From Cladorrhinum sp. PSN259 (lineage: Eukaryota > Ascomycota > Sordariomycetes > Sordariales > Podosporaceae), in NCBI GenBank assembly GCA_033725935.1, contig MU867071.1, positions 1 to 52,442 on the forward strand: a stretch of DNA of 52,442 bases, in the 5' to 3' direction. Position numbers and translations under genes: made by a program. Positions 12,976-22,418 of the stretch are shown one piece after another (position 1 is the first letter of the stretch; every line of letters starts with the position of its first letter). Below the pieces are notes generated by a model. It did not search any database. It was given only the letters and a program-made list of their open reading frames with translations, and was not told where the DNA came from.

Positions 12976-14291
12976 ATGTCTTTACCTAGAATGCCTGGAA
13001 ATCATTCATTATTCACAGCAATTCACTGCTTATCATACCTAATATATCTCGTTACGGCTTTGGATAGTTTCAATTCCAATCAGCTGTTACAGCACGATGA
13101 TCTTTTTTTATTTCAATTTCAATCTGGAAAAACGCGGTCTTAAATCTATGGTAGTACTCTCTTCAAAATCTCGAGTCGCACCGAATCTGGGATCGGGATC
13201 TGCGACAAGCCGTCACAAACATCATCCATGTCTCATTCTGTCGTACAAGATCTTATTTATTTTTTATGCATTCCTTCTCGGAGGGAGCGGCCGAATCCTT
13301 GGGAATTTCGGAAGAGTATTTCTGTTCGGGCAACTTTTGGCTGACTCGAATTGCACATTTGAGTTGACATGGGCCAACAAGAGGTCGGCCGTAGTACCAC
13401 CGACCGACATAATTGACAACTCCCTATCTATGTACCTGACAAAGATTTTTTGAAATTTGGGATTTGTGAGGGGTAAAAATTAATTCTTCTTTTCATCTTT
13501 GTGTTTTAACGTGAGTCAGGAACCAAATTCTCTATTTAGATTGGCTTCAAGTTCTACTTGATGACTACATATACTGGATTTCAACTTGAAGTTCTAATTC
13601 TGATATAAACCCTCATTAACAAGGTTTTGAAGGGAAAAAAAAAGGGAAAAAAAAGGAAAAAAAAAGGAAGAAAAAAAAAAGAAAAAACTTTTGGTGGTGA
13701 GTTCAAATTTTTCAAAACAACCAAAATCCCCAGGTTGTCCCAGTGGTAGTTATTATTCCCCTCAAAAAGTTGTATTCACCTCTGTTCAAGAAAGAATTTG
13801 CTTAAGAAACCTTGAATCTTGATTCTTTTCAAACCTATATCTGGAGGACTCGCCACGAATATCGTACGTCAATCTGCTTCTCCATTGCGCAAGGACAAGA
13901 GGATGCCTGCCTTGCCTGCTCGGGCACGATTGTTTGACTGCTTGGGCTGAAAAGGTCGGCTGCCAGTGGCTTGGCGTGAACAAGAAAAGGGAGTTTTCTT
14001 TGGTCTATGTGATGTTTGTGGGTTAGTGGCGGTGATGCTGGTGATGCTGGTGAGGTGCGTATGCAGTAACTAGTTGAACATGCACTTGACTTGGAATGTG
14101 GGAACAAGAGTTTGGCTGTTTTGCTCATGAAAAGAAAAAGAAAAAAGGGAAAAAAAAGGGAAAAAAAAGGAAGTTGTGATGCAATTCCCTTTAATGTCGA
14201 ATATCCACGCCGTAATACAGGGGGGGTATTTGTTGGTTTTTACTTGCCTCCTTTTCCTTCTTCTCAACGAAAAAAAAACCACAGAACAACC
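12976..14291. other. AT-rich non-coding DNA before the 5S gene
   Basis: No gene seen. Two A-rich purine tracts of the form GGGAAAAAAAA repeated lie at about 13636-13686 and 14130-14172. The rest is AT-rich with stops in every frame. Confidence 0.45.
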
Positions 14292-14300
14292 CATATAAAA
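14292..14300 (+). promoter_or_regulatory. TATA box of the 5S rRNA gene
   Basis: CATATAAAA lies 26-34 bases before the first base of the 5S transcript. Neurospora and other filamentous ascomycetes carry a TATA element near -29 in front of their dispersed 5S genes, where it supports TFIIIB placement alongside the internal control region. The position fits that role. Confidence 0.7.
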
Positions 14301-14325
14301 GATCAATCTTCGAGTACAAACAATC

Positions 14326-14445
14326 ACATACGACCATACCCTCAAGAAAACTCGGCATCCCGTCCGCTCTGCCCTAGATAAGCTTGAAGAGGGCCAGACC
14401 AGTACTCAGGTGGGTGACCACTGGGGAATCCCTGGTGTTGTATGT
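14326..14445 (+). rRNA. 5S ribosomal RNA
   Basis: The 120-nt RNA component of the large ribosomal subunit, made by RNA polymerase III. The ends pair as the canonical helix I (ACATACGAC with GTTGTATGT). The conserved blocks GCATCCCGTCCGCTCTGCC, GGTGGGTGACCAC and GAATCCCTGGTGTTG are all present in order and at normal spacing. Helix II has an unusual sequence, but its arms remain complementary (CCCTCAAG with CTTGAAGAGGG around bulged bases), so it is probably a divergent but functional type. It stands alone rather than in the rDNA repeat, as is normal in Pezizomycotina. A T-rich terminator follows and a TATA box precedes. Confidence 0.93.
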
Positions 14446-14472
14446 TTTGTGTACTTTTTAAATCTTTTTTTC
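14445..14472 (+). terminator. RNA polymerase III terminator of the 5S gene
   Basis: T runs on the sense strand directly after the 5S gene: T4 at 14445-14448, T5 at 14455-14459 and T8 at 14465-14472. Fungal Pol III usually needs six or more T for efficient release, so the third run is the likely backstop. Confidence 0.65.
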
Positions 14473-14715
14473 TTCTGATTTGTATTTGAACCAAATACTA
14501 ATACTCCACACAGACAAAGGAATACTTGTGTGGCGTAGCCGCGTGGGCCACTGCTGGTTTCTGAGAAGACCATCCAAGCTTCTCCCACAGGGCTGAAGGG
14601 GTCTGCGGAAGCCCGACGACCCCCGAGTTCGAACACCCGAATTCGAATACAGTCACTCGCTTCGACTTTGCATTTACAGAAGATGCCTACAAAAAGAAAT
14701 CGGAATCAAAGCTAC

Positions 14716-15317
14716 TCATGAATACACATGATGTGCTTGGTCCAAGCTCCAGTACATCACCATTATCTGTAAGAGAGGCGCCACCTTCATGCTGTGCTGC
14801 AGTCTTGTCATTCTAGAGAATTTCACCATCCAGCATTCTACAGCCTTAGCACCGCAGCGACCATAGCCTCCATCCGCTCCCTTCAGCCCAGTGACACGAC
14901 TGCCGCAGCCATTCCAAGTTCCTTCCGCGGCTTCATCTTGGAACACCCTATTCTGCTCAACATCCTCATCGGCAATGCCAGGATTGCTAATCCCGTTTCC
15001 TGGACGGGAGTCGGCGTGCTGCCGCCGTGTTGAGTGAGGCCAGGCGAGCTGTGGAGGTAAAGCGCCCCCTTTCAGAACGGCAAAATGGCTGTTTCAATGC
15101 TGACAATCAAAGACTTAACACTGCTCGCCTTGTCGCCCTGATGAGTGTCGTGGCTGACGAGCAGATCCAGTTGTCTTGGGCCGAGATCGACAGGACGTAT
15201 AATTTTGCGTATAATTGTTATCGGAATGTGGGTTTGACTGACGTTCTGGCTGATGCTGGGACGGGACGGTCTCTGGATCTGTACATGAGAGAGATGCTTC
15301 GGGAAGAAACAAACTGA
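14716..15317 (+). pseudogene. Possible broken gene of unknown family
   Basis: Two coding-looking frames abut. Frame 1 (about 14794-15033) reads through segments such as FRGFILEHPILLNILIGNA. Frame 2 (15027-15317) includes LSWAEIDRTYNFAYNCYRN and ends LYMREMLREETN before TGA. They overlap by seven bases and differ by one frame, as after a single-base indel. No ATG opens frame 1; the ATG near 14718 is in yet another frame. I tried a GTAAGA donor near 14770, but the intron would be only 34 bp. The residue composition of frame 2 looks like real protein. I do not recognise the family. It may be a decayed gene, an unannotated multi-exon gene or chance. Confidence 0.3.
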
Positions 15318-16330
15318 AGATGACTTGGTCATCTCGTCTTCATCATAGTCCGTCAACAGCCCCAATCGCTAGACCACGAAAAGTGCTATGAAACCAATGG
15401 CGAGAGCTGCGCTAATTTTCCTTTGTTGCTACCTAGAATTCAACATATTCATCAGCTATCGATAGGCGCAACGGGCCGCCCATCATCAAAGGAGCAATGG
15501 GCCAGTTTCACAGCGCACATGCAATGGTCTGACATTGATCGTTCAAGCTAGTTGATGCCGTCTGAAGGCGAAGCGAGAAAAAAAAGTCCCGAAGCCTTGC
15601 AGAAAGAAAATAGGAGGATGAAAAAAAACATCTGATAAGTATAGTGCCGAGTCTGGAACCAGAAAGGCGCCCAGTGTGTCACCCCATCAGATCATGTTGT
15701 TCGCAAAGGAGGGTTACATTGGACGGTTGTTACGGTGGATGCCGAGAGAGGCACCCCGTAATCCGCCGACGGCGCCGAGTCCCGGGAATCCAATCAAGCT
15801 TCTTTTGGGCGGGAGTGGTGGGTTGGGTTTAGCATTCTGAGAGAGCTTGTCATACGTCAGACTTCAAGAGCAACAAGAAAACTTCTTCTAAAGCAATGAT
15901 ATTAAGTAATCGATCAATGGAACAATGTTGTAGAATGGAAGCATTCCCGGAAACGGCCGTTGATAACAAAGTTCCAAAGCGAAGGAAGGAGGGTGTTCGA
16001 TAGGACGCTCACTCTGATTGGCTAGAATTGACGGTGCACCCGATAATCTGGGCCCACCCAACGGCCGTGTTCAAGATCAGACCACCTTTTTGGTGGGGCT
16101 CCGTAGGGCAGTGCCAACTCCAGAACTGGCTGAGGGTGGGATTCTGAGTGGGATGGCTTCCAATGGATCTCCATCCTCACCCAACGTGTATCGATCAAAG
16201 CCAATGATCGGGCCTTCAATCGTCTGGAATGGCGATGATGTCTCTTCCAGGCCTTGTTTGCCCGGCCGGCTGCATGCGGTACTCATGATGCTCATCCAAC
16301 ACGAGCTCATTCACCACACTCAGATGCCCA
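15318..16330. other. Upstream region of the phosphoketolase gene
   Basis: No firm gene. A 48-residue ATG-started frame at 15694-15840 (plus) is open, but I cannot assign it. The rest is presumably promoter DNA of the downstream phosphoketolase gene. Confidence 0.4.
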
Positions 16331-16338
16331 TATAAAAA
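16331..16338 (+). promoter_or_regulatory. Putative TATA box of the phosphoketolase gene
   Basis: TATAAAAA lies about 145 bases before the ATG and is followed by a pyrimidine-rich stretch (CTTCTTTTTTCTTTCACC), the usual setting of fungal transcription start sites. This is inference from sequence alone. Confidence 0.5.
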
Positions 16339-16444
16339 GAAGGCAAAGTTTGCTCTTCTTTTTTCTTTCACCCCTTCTGTCCCCAGCTTTACTAGAAGCA
16401 TCACTTCTGGACATATTGTTTCCACAACATCGCATTTCAGCTGC

Positions 16445-16447
<3 letters not shown>

Positions 16448-16475
<28 letters not shown>
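16448..16475 (+). repeat. (AC)14 microsatellite in the phosphoketolase leader
   Basis: Fourteen AC units end six bases before the start codon, so they probably lie in the mRNA leader. In the reading frame of the protein the tract would encode alternating His and Thr, and the frame stays open upstream to about 16254, but no in-frame ATG precedes it. Confidence 0.9.
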
Positions 16476-16481
16476 TCAACC

Positions 16482-18968
16482 ATGGGTGACTCGCAACAAG
16501 AGTCCCAACAAGAGCTGGAGAGCATCAGCCCATATGGCCCTGCCCGGTCAACAGTCAAGGGCGAGCCCCTCTCTAAAGAGGAGATCGACAAGTACAATGA
16601 CTTCTTCAAGGCCAGTCTGTATCTCAGTCTTGGCATGATCTACCTTCGCCAAAACCCTCTCCTCAAGGATCAGCTCCAACGAGAACATCTCAAGGCTAGG
16701 CTTCTCGGCCACTTCGGCTCAGCACCAGGCCAAATCTTTAGTTGGATGCACTTCAACCGCCTGATCACCAAGTATGATCTCGACGCCATCTTCATCTCGG
16801 GCCCAGGTCACGGAGCACCAGCTGTTCTGTCTCAAGCATACTTGGAGGGTACCTACTCCGAGGTGTACCCAGAATGCTCAGAGGACGAGGAGGGCTTGCA
16901 AAAGTTCTTCAAGCAATTCTCCTTCCCTGGCGGCATTGGATCTCACGCAACTCCAGAAACCCCAGGCTCGCTTCACGAAGGTGGTGAGCTCGGCTACTCA
17001 ATTTCTCATGCCTTTGGTGCGGTATTCGACCACCCCAATCTCATCGCCGTTACAATTGTCGGTGATGGTGAAGCCGAGACTGGTCCCCTTGCCACCTCCT
17101 GGCACTCCACCAAGTTCCTGAACCCCATCACCGACGGTGCCGTGCTTCCCATTCTTCATTTGAACGGTTACAAGATCAACAACCCTACCATTCTCGCCCG
17201 TATCAGCCACAAGGAGCTCGAGAACCTGTTCCTCGGCTACGGCTACCAACCATACTTTGTCGAAGGCGACGATGTCGGCACAATGCACCAAGCCATGGCT
17301 GCCACCCTCGAGCACTGCGTCCTGGAGATTCGCAAGTTTCAGAAACAGGCTCGCGAATCCGGAAAGGCCTTCCGCCCAATGTGGCCAGTCGTCATCCTCC
17401 GTTCTCCAAAGGGTTGGACCGGCCCGCGCAAGATTGATAACAATTATCTCGAAGGCTACTGGCGTGCCCATCAGGTTCCCATCACCGACGTGCACGAGAA
17501 CAGTGAGCATCTGAGACTCCTCGAATCATGGATGAAGTCTTACGAGCCCGATCGCCTATTTCCCAACGGCAAGATTCTTGACGAGCTCAAATCCCTCTGT
17601 CCAACCGGTATCCGTCGCATGTCGGCCAACCCCGTAGCAAACGGTGGCGTCCTCCGCAAGCCACTCAAGATGCCCGATTTCCGCAGCTACGCAATCCCCG
17701 TCGACAAGCCCGCCGTAACAATGGCAGCCTCAATGCCCAACATGGCCCTCTTCCTCAGGGACGTCATGGCATTCAACCCTACCACCTTCCGCCTATTCGG
17801 TCCAGACGAGACAGAGTCCAACAAACTAGCCAACGTCTACCAAGTAGCTCAAAAGGTCTGGATGGGCGAGTACTTCCCCGAAGACTCCAACGGCGGCAAC
17901 CTGTCTCGCGAAGGCCGGGTAATGGAAATGCTATCAGAACACACATGCGAAGGCTGGCTGGAAGGGTACGTCCTTTCCGGTCGTCACGGCCTCCTCAACT
18001 CTTACGAGCCCTTCATCCACGTAATCGACAGCATGGTCAACCAACACTGCAAGTGGCTCGAAAAGTCCCTCGAAGTCGAATGGCGCAACCGGGTCCCTTC
18101 CCTCAACATCTTACTTACGGCAGTAGTCTGGCGACAGGACCACAACGGCTTCACGCATCAGGATCCGGGCTTCCTAGACGTGGTGGCCAACAAATCCCCA
18201 GAGGTAGTCCGTATCTACCTTCCCCCAGACGGCAACTGTCTTCTCTCCTGCATGGACCACGTCTTGCGCTCATCAAACTACGTAAACGTCGTGGTGGCCG
18301 ATAAGCAAGAGCACCTGCAATTCCTCTCGATGGAGGAAGCAATCATCCACTGCACAAAGGGAATCTCCATCTGGCCACAATTTTCCACAGACCGAAATTC
18401 TGAGCCGGACATTGTAATGGCATCCTGCGGTGACATTTCCACGCAGGAATCCCTCGCCGCCATCGATTTACTATTGCAGTTCTTCCCCGACCTCAAAATC
18501 CGCTGCGTAAACGTCGTCGATCTGTTCAAACTCATTTCTCACATCGACCACCCGCACGGTCTGACAGACGAGGAATGGACTTCGCTCTTCACAAACAACA
18601 GGCCCGTCATCTTCAACTTCCACTCGTACCCTTGGCTCGTCCACCGCTTGGCGTACAAGCGCCCCGGCGCAGCGCAGAACCTGCACGTCAGGGGATACAA
18701 GGAGAAGGGAAACATTGATACACCGCTCGAACTGGCAATAAGGAACCAGACCGACAGGTTCTCGCTGGCGATGGATGCGATCGATCGCATGAGCGGAAAG
18801 CTGGGCAACAAGGGCGCGCAGGCTAGGGAGGAGCTAAAGGCCAGACAGATCAGAGCCAAGAACGAGGCGTTTGAGGTTGGCGTTGATCCCAAGGAGCTGA
18901 AGGAGTGGGTTTGGCCTTATGAGCGGGAGGGTCTGTGGAAGAAGGAGGTTAAGAGGTTGATTTCTTAG
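16482..18968 (+). CDS. xfp: Phosphoketolase (xylulose-5-P/fructose-6-P)
   Basis: Thiamine-diphosphate enzyme that splits xylulose 5-phosphate (and often fructose 6-phosphate) with phosphate to acetyl phosphate plus glyceraldehyde 3-phosphate or erythrose 4-phosphate; cytosolic. It is 828 residues in one exon, the family's normal length. Visible motifs are GPGHGAPA (107-114), SFPGGIGSHATPETPGS (147-163), the ThDP/Mg motif GDGEAETGP (194-202) followed at the proper distance by NGYKINNPT (228-236), and HNGFTHQDPG (554-563) in the pyrimidine-binding domain. The start is the first ATG after the (AC)14 tract. There is no targeting peptide. Family knowledge: fungal copies are thought to be of bacterial origin and feed acetyl-CoA through acetate kinase or phosphotransacetylase; neither is in this window. 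Codon use is strongly C-ending, suggesting good expression. Confidence 0.97.
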   Translation: MGDSQQESQQELESISPYGPARSTVKGEPLSKEEIDKYNDFFKASLYLSLGMIYLRQNPLLKDQLQREHLKARLLGHFGSAPGQIFSWMHFNRLITKYDLDAIFISGPGHGAPAVLSQAYLEGTYSEVYPECSEDEEGLQKFFKQFSFPGGIGSHATPETPGSLHEGGELGYSISHAFGAVFDHPNLIAVTIVGDGEAETGPLATSWHSTKFLNPITDGAVLPILHLNGYKINNPTILARISHKELENLFLGYGYQPYFVEGDDVGTMHQAMAATLEHCVLEIRKFQKQARESGKAFRPMWPVVILRSPKGWTGPRKIDNNYLEGYWRAHQVPITDVHENSEHLRLLESWMKSYEPDRLFPNGKILDELKSLCPTGIRRMSANPVANGGVLRKPLKMPDFRSYAIPVDKPAVTMAASMPNMALFLRDVMAFNPTTFRLFGPDETESNKLANVYQVAQKVWMGEYFPEDSNGGNLSREGRVMEMLSEHTCEGWLEGYVLSGRHGLLNSYEPFIHVIDSMVNQHCKWLEKSLEVEWRNRVPSLNILLTAVVWRQDHNGFTHQDPGFLDVVANKSPEVVRIYLPPDGNCLLSCMDHVLRSSNYVNVVVADKQEHLQFLSMEEAIIHCTKGISIWPQFSTDRNSEPDIVMASCGDISTQESLAAIDLLLQFFPDLKIRCVNVVDLFKLISHIDHPHGLTDEEWTSLFTNNRPVIFNFHSYPWLVHRLAYKRPGAAQNLHVRGYKEKGNIDTPLELAIRNQTDRFSLAMDAIDRMSGKLGNKGAQAREELKARQIRAKNEAFEVGVDPKELKEWVWPYEREGLWKKEVKRLIS

Positions 18969-19856
18969 GAGATGAAACTTTGAGGATTGGATGGGTTTTT
19001 ATGTTATTAGATGACGACGACGACGACGACGACGATGATGATGATGATGATGAGATGATTTCCTTGGTTTGAAAGGCGTTTTAATCTGGGGGTAATTTGT
19101 GGTTATAAAACATCACTTTTGGGTTACAATATTCTTGTTATTGCTTTTTGTTATCTTTCTTTTTTTTTTTATAGCTTTTACGCATAGTGTCATAAAAAAA
19201 TAGAAAAGGGTTAAATGTTTATCTTGTTTACGTCCAGAACAGAAAAAAAAAGAAAGAAAAATTCAAGCCGTAAATTTATACATTCTTTTTTCTTCTTCTT
19301 CTTCTTCTTCTTCTTCTTCTTCTTCTTCTTCTTCTTCTTCTTCTTCATTCATTAAAGCAACTAAAAGTCTTACGAATTCAACGCATACCAGAAACCAATA
19401 ATATCCTTCCTCCCATACCCCTCATAACCCCATCCATGCCCCCCATCCCTCGCCGTCTCCCTCGACACCTCATCCTTTCACATGCATCAAGTATGGCAAA
19501 AGTCCAATGTTATGACAAAGAGTAGCGCAGCGCGCGGGAAACGAATTTGATTTCTTACAAAAGACTCCCTCCCACCCTTCCTAAAAAATAAAAATCTTTT
19601 TTCACTCCCAAGTCCATACCAAAAAATCCCAAACAGTGTAATGTAAACCCTTCCAATACTCAAACTAAAAATAAAGAACCATAATCTTGAAAAAAAAATA
19701 AAAAATGTATGCATGTGATAATGTATCAATGTTTACTCCGTACGACGCCATCGCCAAATTTTCCCTTGATAAAAAGTGTGACAAGTGTCGCCGAAGCCCC
19801 GCCCCAATATGTGTTTGGTTGCTGTTAACCTAACAAAAGAAAAGAACCTCCCCCCC
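18969..19856. other. Intergenic region 3' of phosphoketolase with microsatellites
   Basis: It contains the 3' UTR of the phosphoketolase gene. A GAC repeat passing into a GAT repeat lies at 19012-19053, and a long TTC tract of about 19 units at 19289-19346. No gene is visible. Confidence 0.6.
19289..19346 (+). repeat. (TTC)n microsatellite
   Basis: An almost perfect run of about 19 TTC triplets, a polypyrimidine/polypurine tract between two converging genes. Confidence 0.9.
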
Positions 19857-20080
19857 AAAAAATTAATACAGGTACGATCGTGAGGAGTGTTTGTGTAAGT
19901 GTGTGTGTAATGAAACAGAGACTCCCATCTCCAATGGTTTCGGGGGGGGGGGGGGGGGGGGNNNNNNNNNNAAAAAATTAAAACAGGTACTTTAGTGTTG
20001 TTTTTTTTTTTATTTTTTTTTGTTAATAAAAATTTAACCCCAACACCAATGGTTTAAACCCCCCCCCCCCCCCCCCCCCC
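19857..20080. other. Assembly gap with apparent false duplication
   Basis: Ten N lie at 19962-19971. The 85 bases before the gap (19857-19941) and the 87 bases after it (19972-20058) begin alike (AAAAAATTAA.ACAGGTAC) and end alike (CCAATGGTTT). The right copy has many G positions replaced by T or A. A G20 run borders the left copy and a C22 run the right one. The simplest reading is one locus represented twice by poor-quality contig ends. Confidence 0.8.
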
Positions 20081-20150
20081 AAAATCCCTTTCAGTAAAAC
20101 ACACCAAAAAACTTACAACCCAACGCTGCTTGACAACAAAATAATAATAA

Positions 20151-22418
20151 TCACAGTGCAACACCTCCAGCAGCAGCACTAGGCGGCGCACTCAACAGCC
20201 CACTCATCCCATTCGGCGCACCCGGACCACCAATCCCAACACCCTTAGCCAACAACGCCAATTTCTCCCTCTCAACCTTCTCCCTATCCCTCTGCTCCTT
20301 CTCAAGCTTCGTAATCCTGGGCTTCCTAACAGTACCGCCCCTAGAACCAGGCCCGCCGCCTCTACCCCGTGCAGTAGTAGTCGTAGTAGTAGTAGCAGTA
20401 GCAGGTGTAGCGCTTGATTCCGCCGCACCAGCAGCTGCAGCAGCATCTTTTGCAGCAGCAGCACCTCTCCCACCACCTCTCGACCCCCTGCCGCCTCCTC
20501 TCCTCCCTCGCTTTGCCGGACCCTCGGGAACAAGAGGCTTCTCAACCTCAGGAATCAACGGCCCGCTATAAACAAAGAACCCGTCCCTACTCGCCGCAGC
20601 TTGCTCCTCCCATAACATCTCTGAATCATCAACGAAATCATCATCTTTATCATATTCGTCCTCCTTGAAGTTCCTCTTCTTCCTTGCAGGTTTAGCCGGA
20701 ACAACCGGAGCCTCAGGTCCACTCAGATTCGGCGGATTCATCCCGCCCATCTCGACATTACTATTATCGGCGTCGCTCTGTAAATCCTCCTCCATCTCGT
20801 CGTCACCTGATTCCCGGCCATTCTTTTCCTTCTCCAGGGCCAATGTAGCTGCCTCGATGCGAGCCTTTCGTTCCCGCGAGGCAGCCAATCGTGGATGTAG
20901 TGCATCCCAGCCGTACCGCTCCTCAGCCATGCGCATGAAGTTGACGTACTTGTTGTTCTCGCCGGCTCTGAGCGGAATGTGCAGAGAGATACTGGGTGCT
21001 TCAACTTCCTCACCTGGTTTCGCGCGACCAAAGTCCAGAATAGACCGATCACTGCCGCCTGGAAGGGGGGGGAGACCGGAATCCTTGCCATCTTTGAGGC
21101 TGTTGATCTTTGGTGAAGAAGCATTGCTGCGTGCCTTCTTGGCTGCACTTGCTTCGCGTCGGTCTTGTTGAACAACGGCAGCAATCTTTTTGCTCTGAAC
21201 TGGAGCGGGAGGAGCGGCAATTGCTGAAGCGGCGGCGCTGCTGCTAGGTATGGTGGACATGCTAGTGAATGAATTCATCTTGACTTCTTGCGGTTGTTGC
21301 TTGGCGGCGGCGGTGGTGGTGGTAGTGGCTGCTGGGGTAGGTGTTGCAGCAGCAGGAGTAGGTGGAGGCGGTGGGGGTCTTCGGACCTCTGCCAAGACAG
21401 GCTTGGGCATAGATGGAGTAGTAGGGGCGGTGGCAGCACTTCGAATATTGTTTGAAGGTGAAGGAGGAACAGATGATACTACCTCTTGGAAACGGGCTTG
21501 TGATGTGGTGGTGGTGGTGGTGGTGGCAGTGGTGGTTGCAGGATACGCCTGTGATTGTCTTGGTGAGATGAGAGAAGGAGTGGGGTCTACCAGGCTGGCA
21601 ATTGAAGGCGATGCGCTGGCTCGGTTGACGACTTGGGTAGTAGTGGGGGCCCGAGGAGAGCCGAGAGATCCAGTCCCATAAGGGTCGCGGGTTACCATGG
21701 TCTCCCGGACGGGATCGTAGTTGCCTCTGATAGGATCGAACATTTGCCTGGCTGGCGCAGCAGGCTTCGGTGGGGGGTCATCGTTCAAAAGGCTCTGCAT
21801 CTGCATTGACCCCGTGCTCTCCCGCTTTGGTGCCTGGACGAAGCCTGCCTTGGCCGGTCCAGGCTGGGCATCCAAAGACATGCGCATCGAAGTGAGTCGT
21901 GCAGGCGCAGCAGGGGCAGCCGAAACGGCGGCGGGTGCTGATGGTGGTGGCGGACCGGAGGCGGCCCTGGCATCCATCTCGGAGTTTGTTTCGTTCCCAT
22001 CACCGGTTGCTGCCTTTCGCTTTCTCTGAATTGGAGGTGCATTTGGGTCCTTGGGTTTCCGAGGCCGGCGCTGCTTGGGTGCCTCGGCAACAGCGGTCCC
22101 ATCTGGGTTGGTCTTTGGCTTAACGGTGCTGCCCGGTTTCCGGCCGGGCTTTTTTCTCGGGATACCGGCGGCAGTGAGTTGCACGCCTGGGGGGTGCTCG
22201 GAGGATTGCTGTGTCTGCATGATGCCGAAACGTGCTGCCGAGCTGGGGTCGACAATTATCTCATCCATCTCAATGTTTGCCCTCCCAGCGTTGATGACCC
22301 TGGTCGGCGATGTGGGTTCGGACCCGATGGCCGAGGGTGGTGACGACAGCGAGGGTGAGGAGCTGTAGTGTTGGTGTTGTTGTGGCTGCTGCTGATGTTG
22401 CTGGTGTGTGTGCTGCAT
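20151..22418 (-). CDS. hpc2: Hpc2, HIR histone chaperone subunit (HRD domain)
   Basis: Subunit of the HIR complex, which deposits H3-H4 independently of replication and represses histone genes; human relatives are ubinucleins. The 755-residue single-exon protein is mostly disordered. It has an N-terminal His/Gln stretch, basic AT-hook-like segments (KKPGRKPGS and RRPRKPKD near 100-130), long Pro/Ser/Thr/Ala tracts, and near 580-621 the Hpc2-related domain (NFKEDEYDKDDDFVDDSEM, then FFVYSGPL). That acidic-aromatic pattern is diagnostic. RGG-like repeats and a charged helix near 700-725 follow. I chose the ATG at 22418 as the first real ATG; the open frame continues to 22478 without one. Neighbours are the converging phosphoketolase and the divergent RPAP1 gene. 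Triplet repeats in the coding DNA may vary between strains. Confidence 0.88.
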   Translation of the reverse strand: MQHTHQQHQQQPQQHQHYSSSPSLSSPPSAIGSEPTSPTRVINAGRANIEMDEIIVDPSSAARFGIMQTQQSSEHPPGVQLTAAGIPRKKPGRKPGSTVKPKTNPDGTAVAEAPKQRRPRKPKDPNAPPIQRKRKAATGDGNETNSEMDARAASGPPPPSAPAAVSAAPAAPARLTSMRMSLDAQPGPAKAGFVQAPKRESTGSMQMQSLLNDDPPPKPAAPARQMFDPIRGNYDPVRETMVTRDPYGTGSLGSPRAPTTTQVVNRASASPSIASLVDPTPSLISPRQSQAYPATTTATTTTTTTSQARFQEVVSSVPPSPSNNIRSAATAPTTPSMPKPVLAEVRRPPPPPPTPAAATPTPAATTTTTAAAKQQPQEVKMNSFTSMSTIPSSSAAASAIAAPPAPVQSKKIAAVVQQDRREASAAKKARSNASSPKINSLKDGKDSGLPPLPGGSDRSILDFGRAKPGEEVEAPSISLHIPLRAGENNKYVNFMRMAEERYGWDALHPRLAASRERKARIEAATLALEKEKNGRESGDDEMEEDLQSDADNSNVEMGGMNPPNLSGPEAPVVPAKPARKKRNFKEDEYDKDDDFVDDSEMLWEEQAAASRDGFFVYSGPLIPEVEKPLVPEGPAKRGRRGGGRGSRGGGRGAAAAKDAAAAAGAAESSATPATATTTTTTTARGRGGGPGSRGGTVRKPRITKLEKEQRDREKVEREKLALLAKGVGIGGPGAPNGMSGLLSAPPSAAAGGVAL

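Noticed and set aside
14520..14660. tRNA-like B-box word (GAGTTCGAACACC) with an A-box-like TGGCGTAGCCGCGTGG upstream
   Set aside because: Spacing is too long for a normal tRNA and I could not draw acceptor and anticodon stems. Probably chance, at most a decayed fragment.
20204..22255. Several 70-160-codon frames on both strands over hpc2
   Set aside because: They are alternate readings of the GC-rich, triplet-repetitive hpc2 coding sequence and carry no domain of their own.
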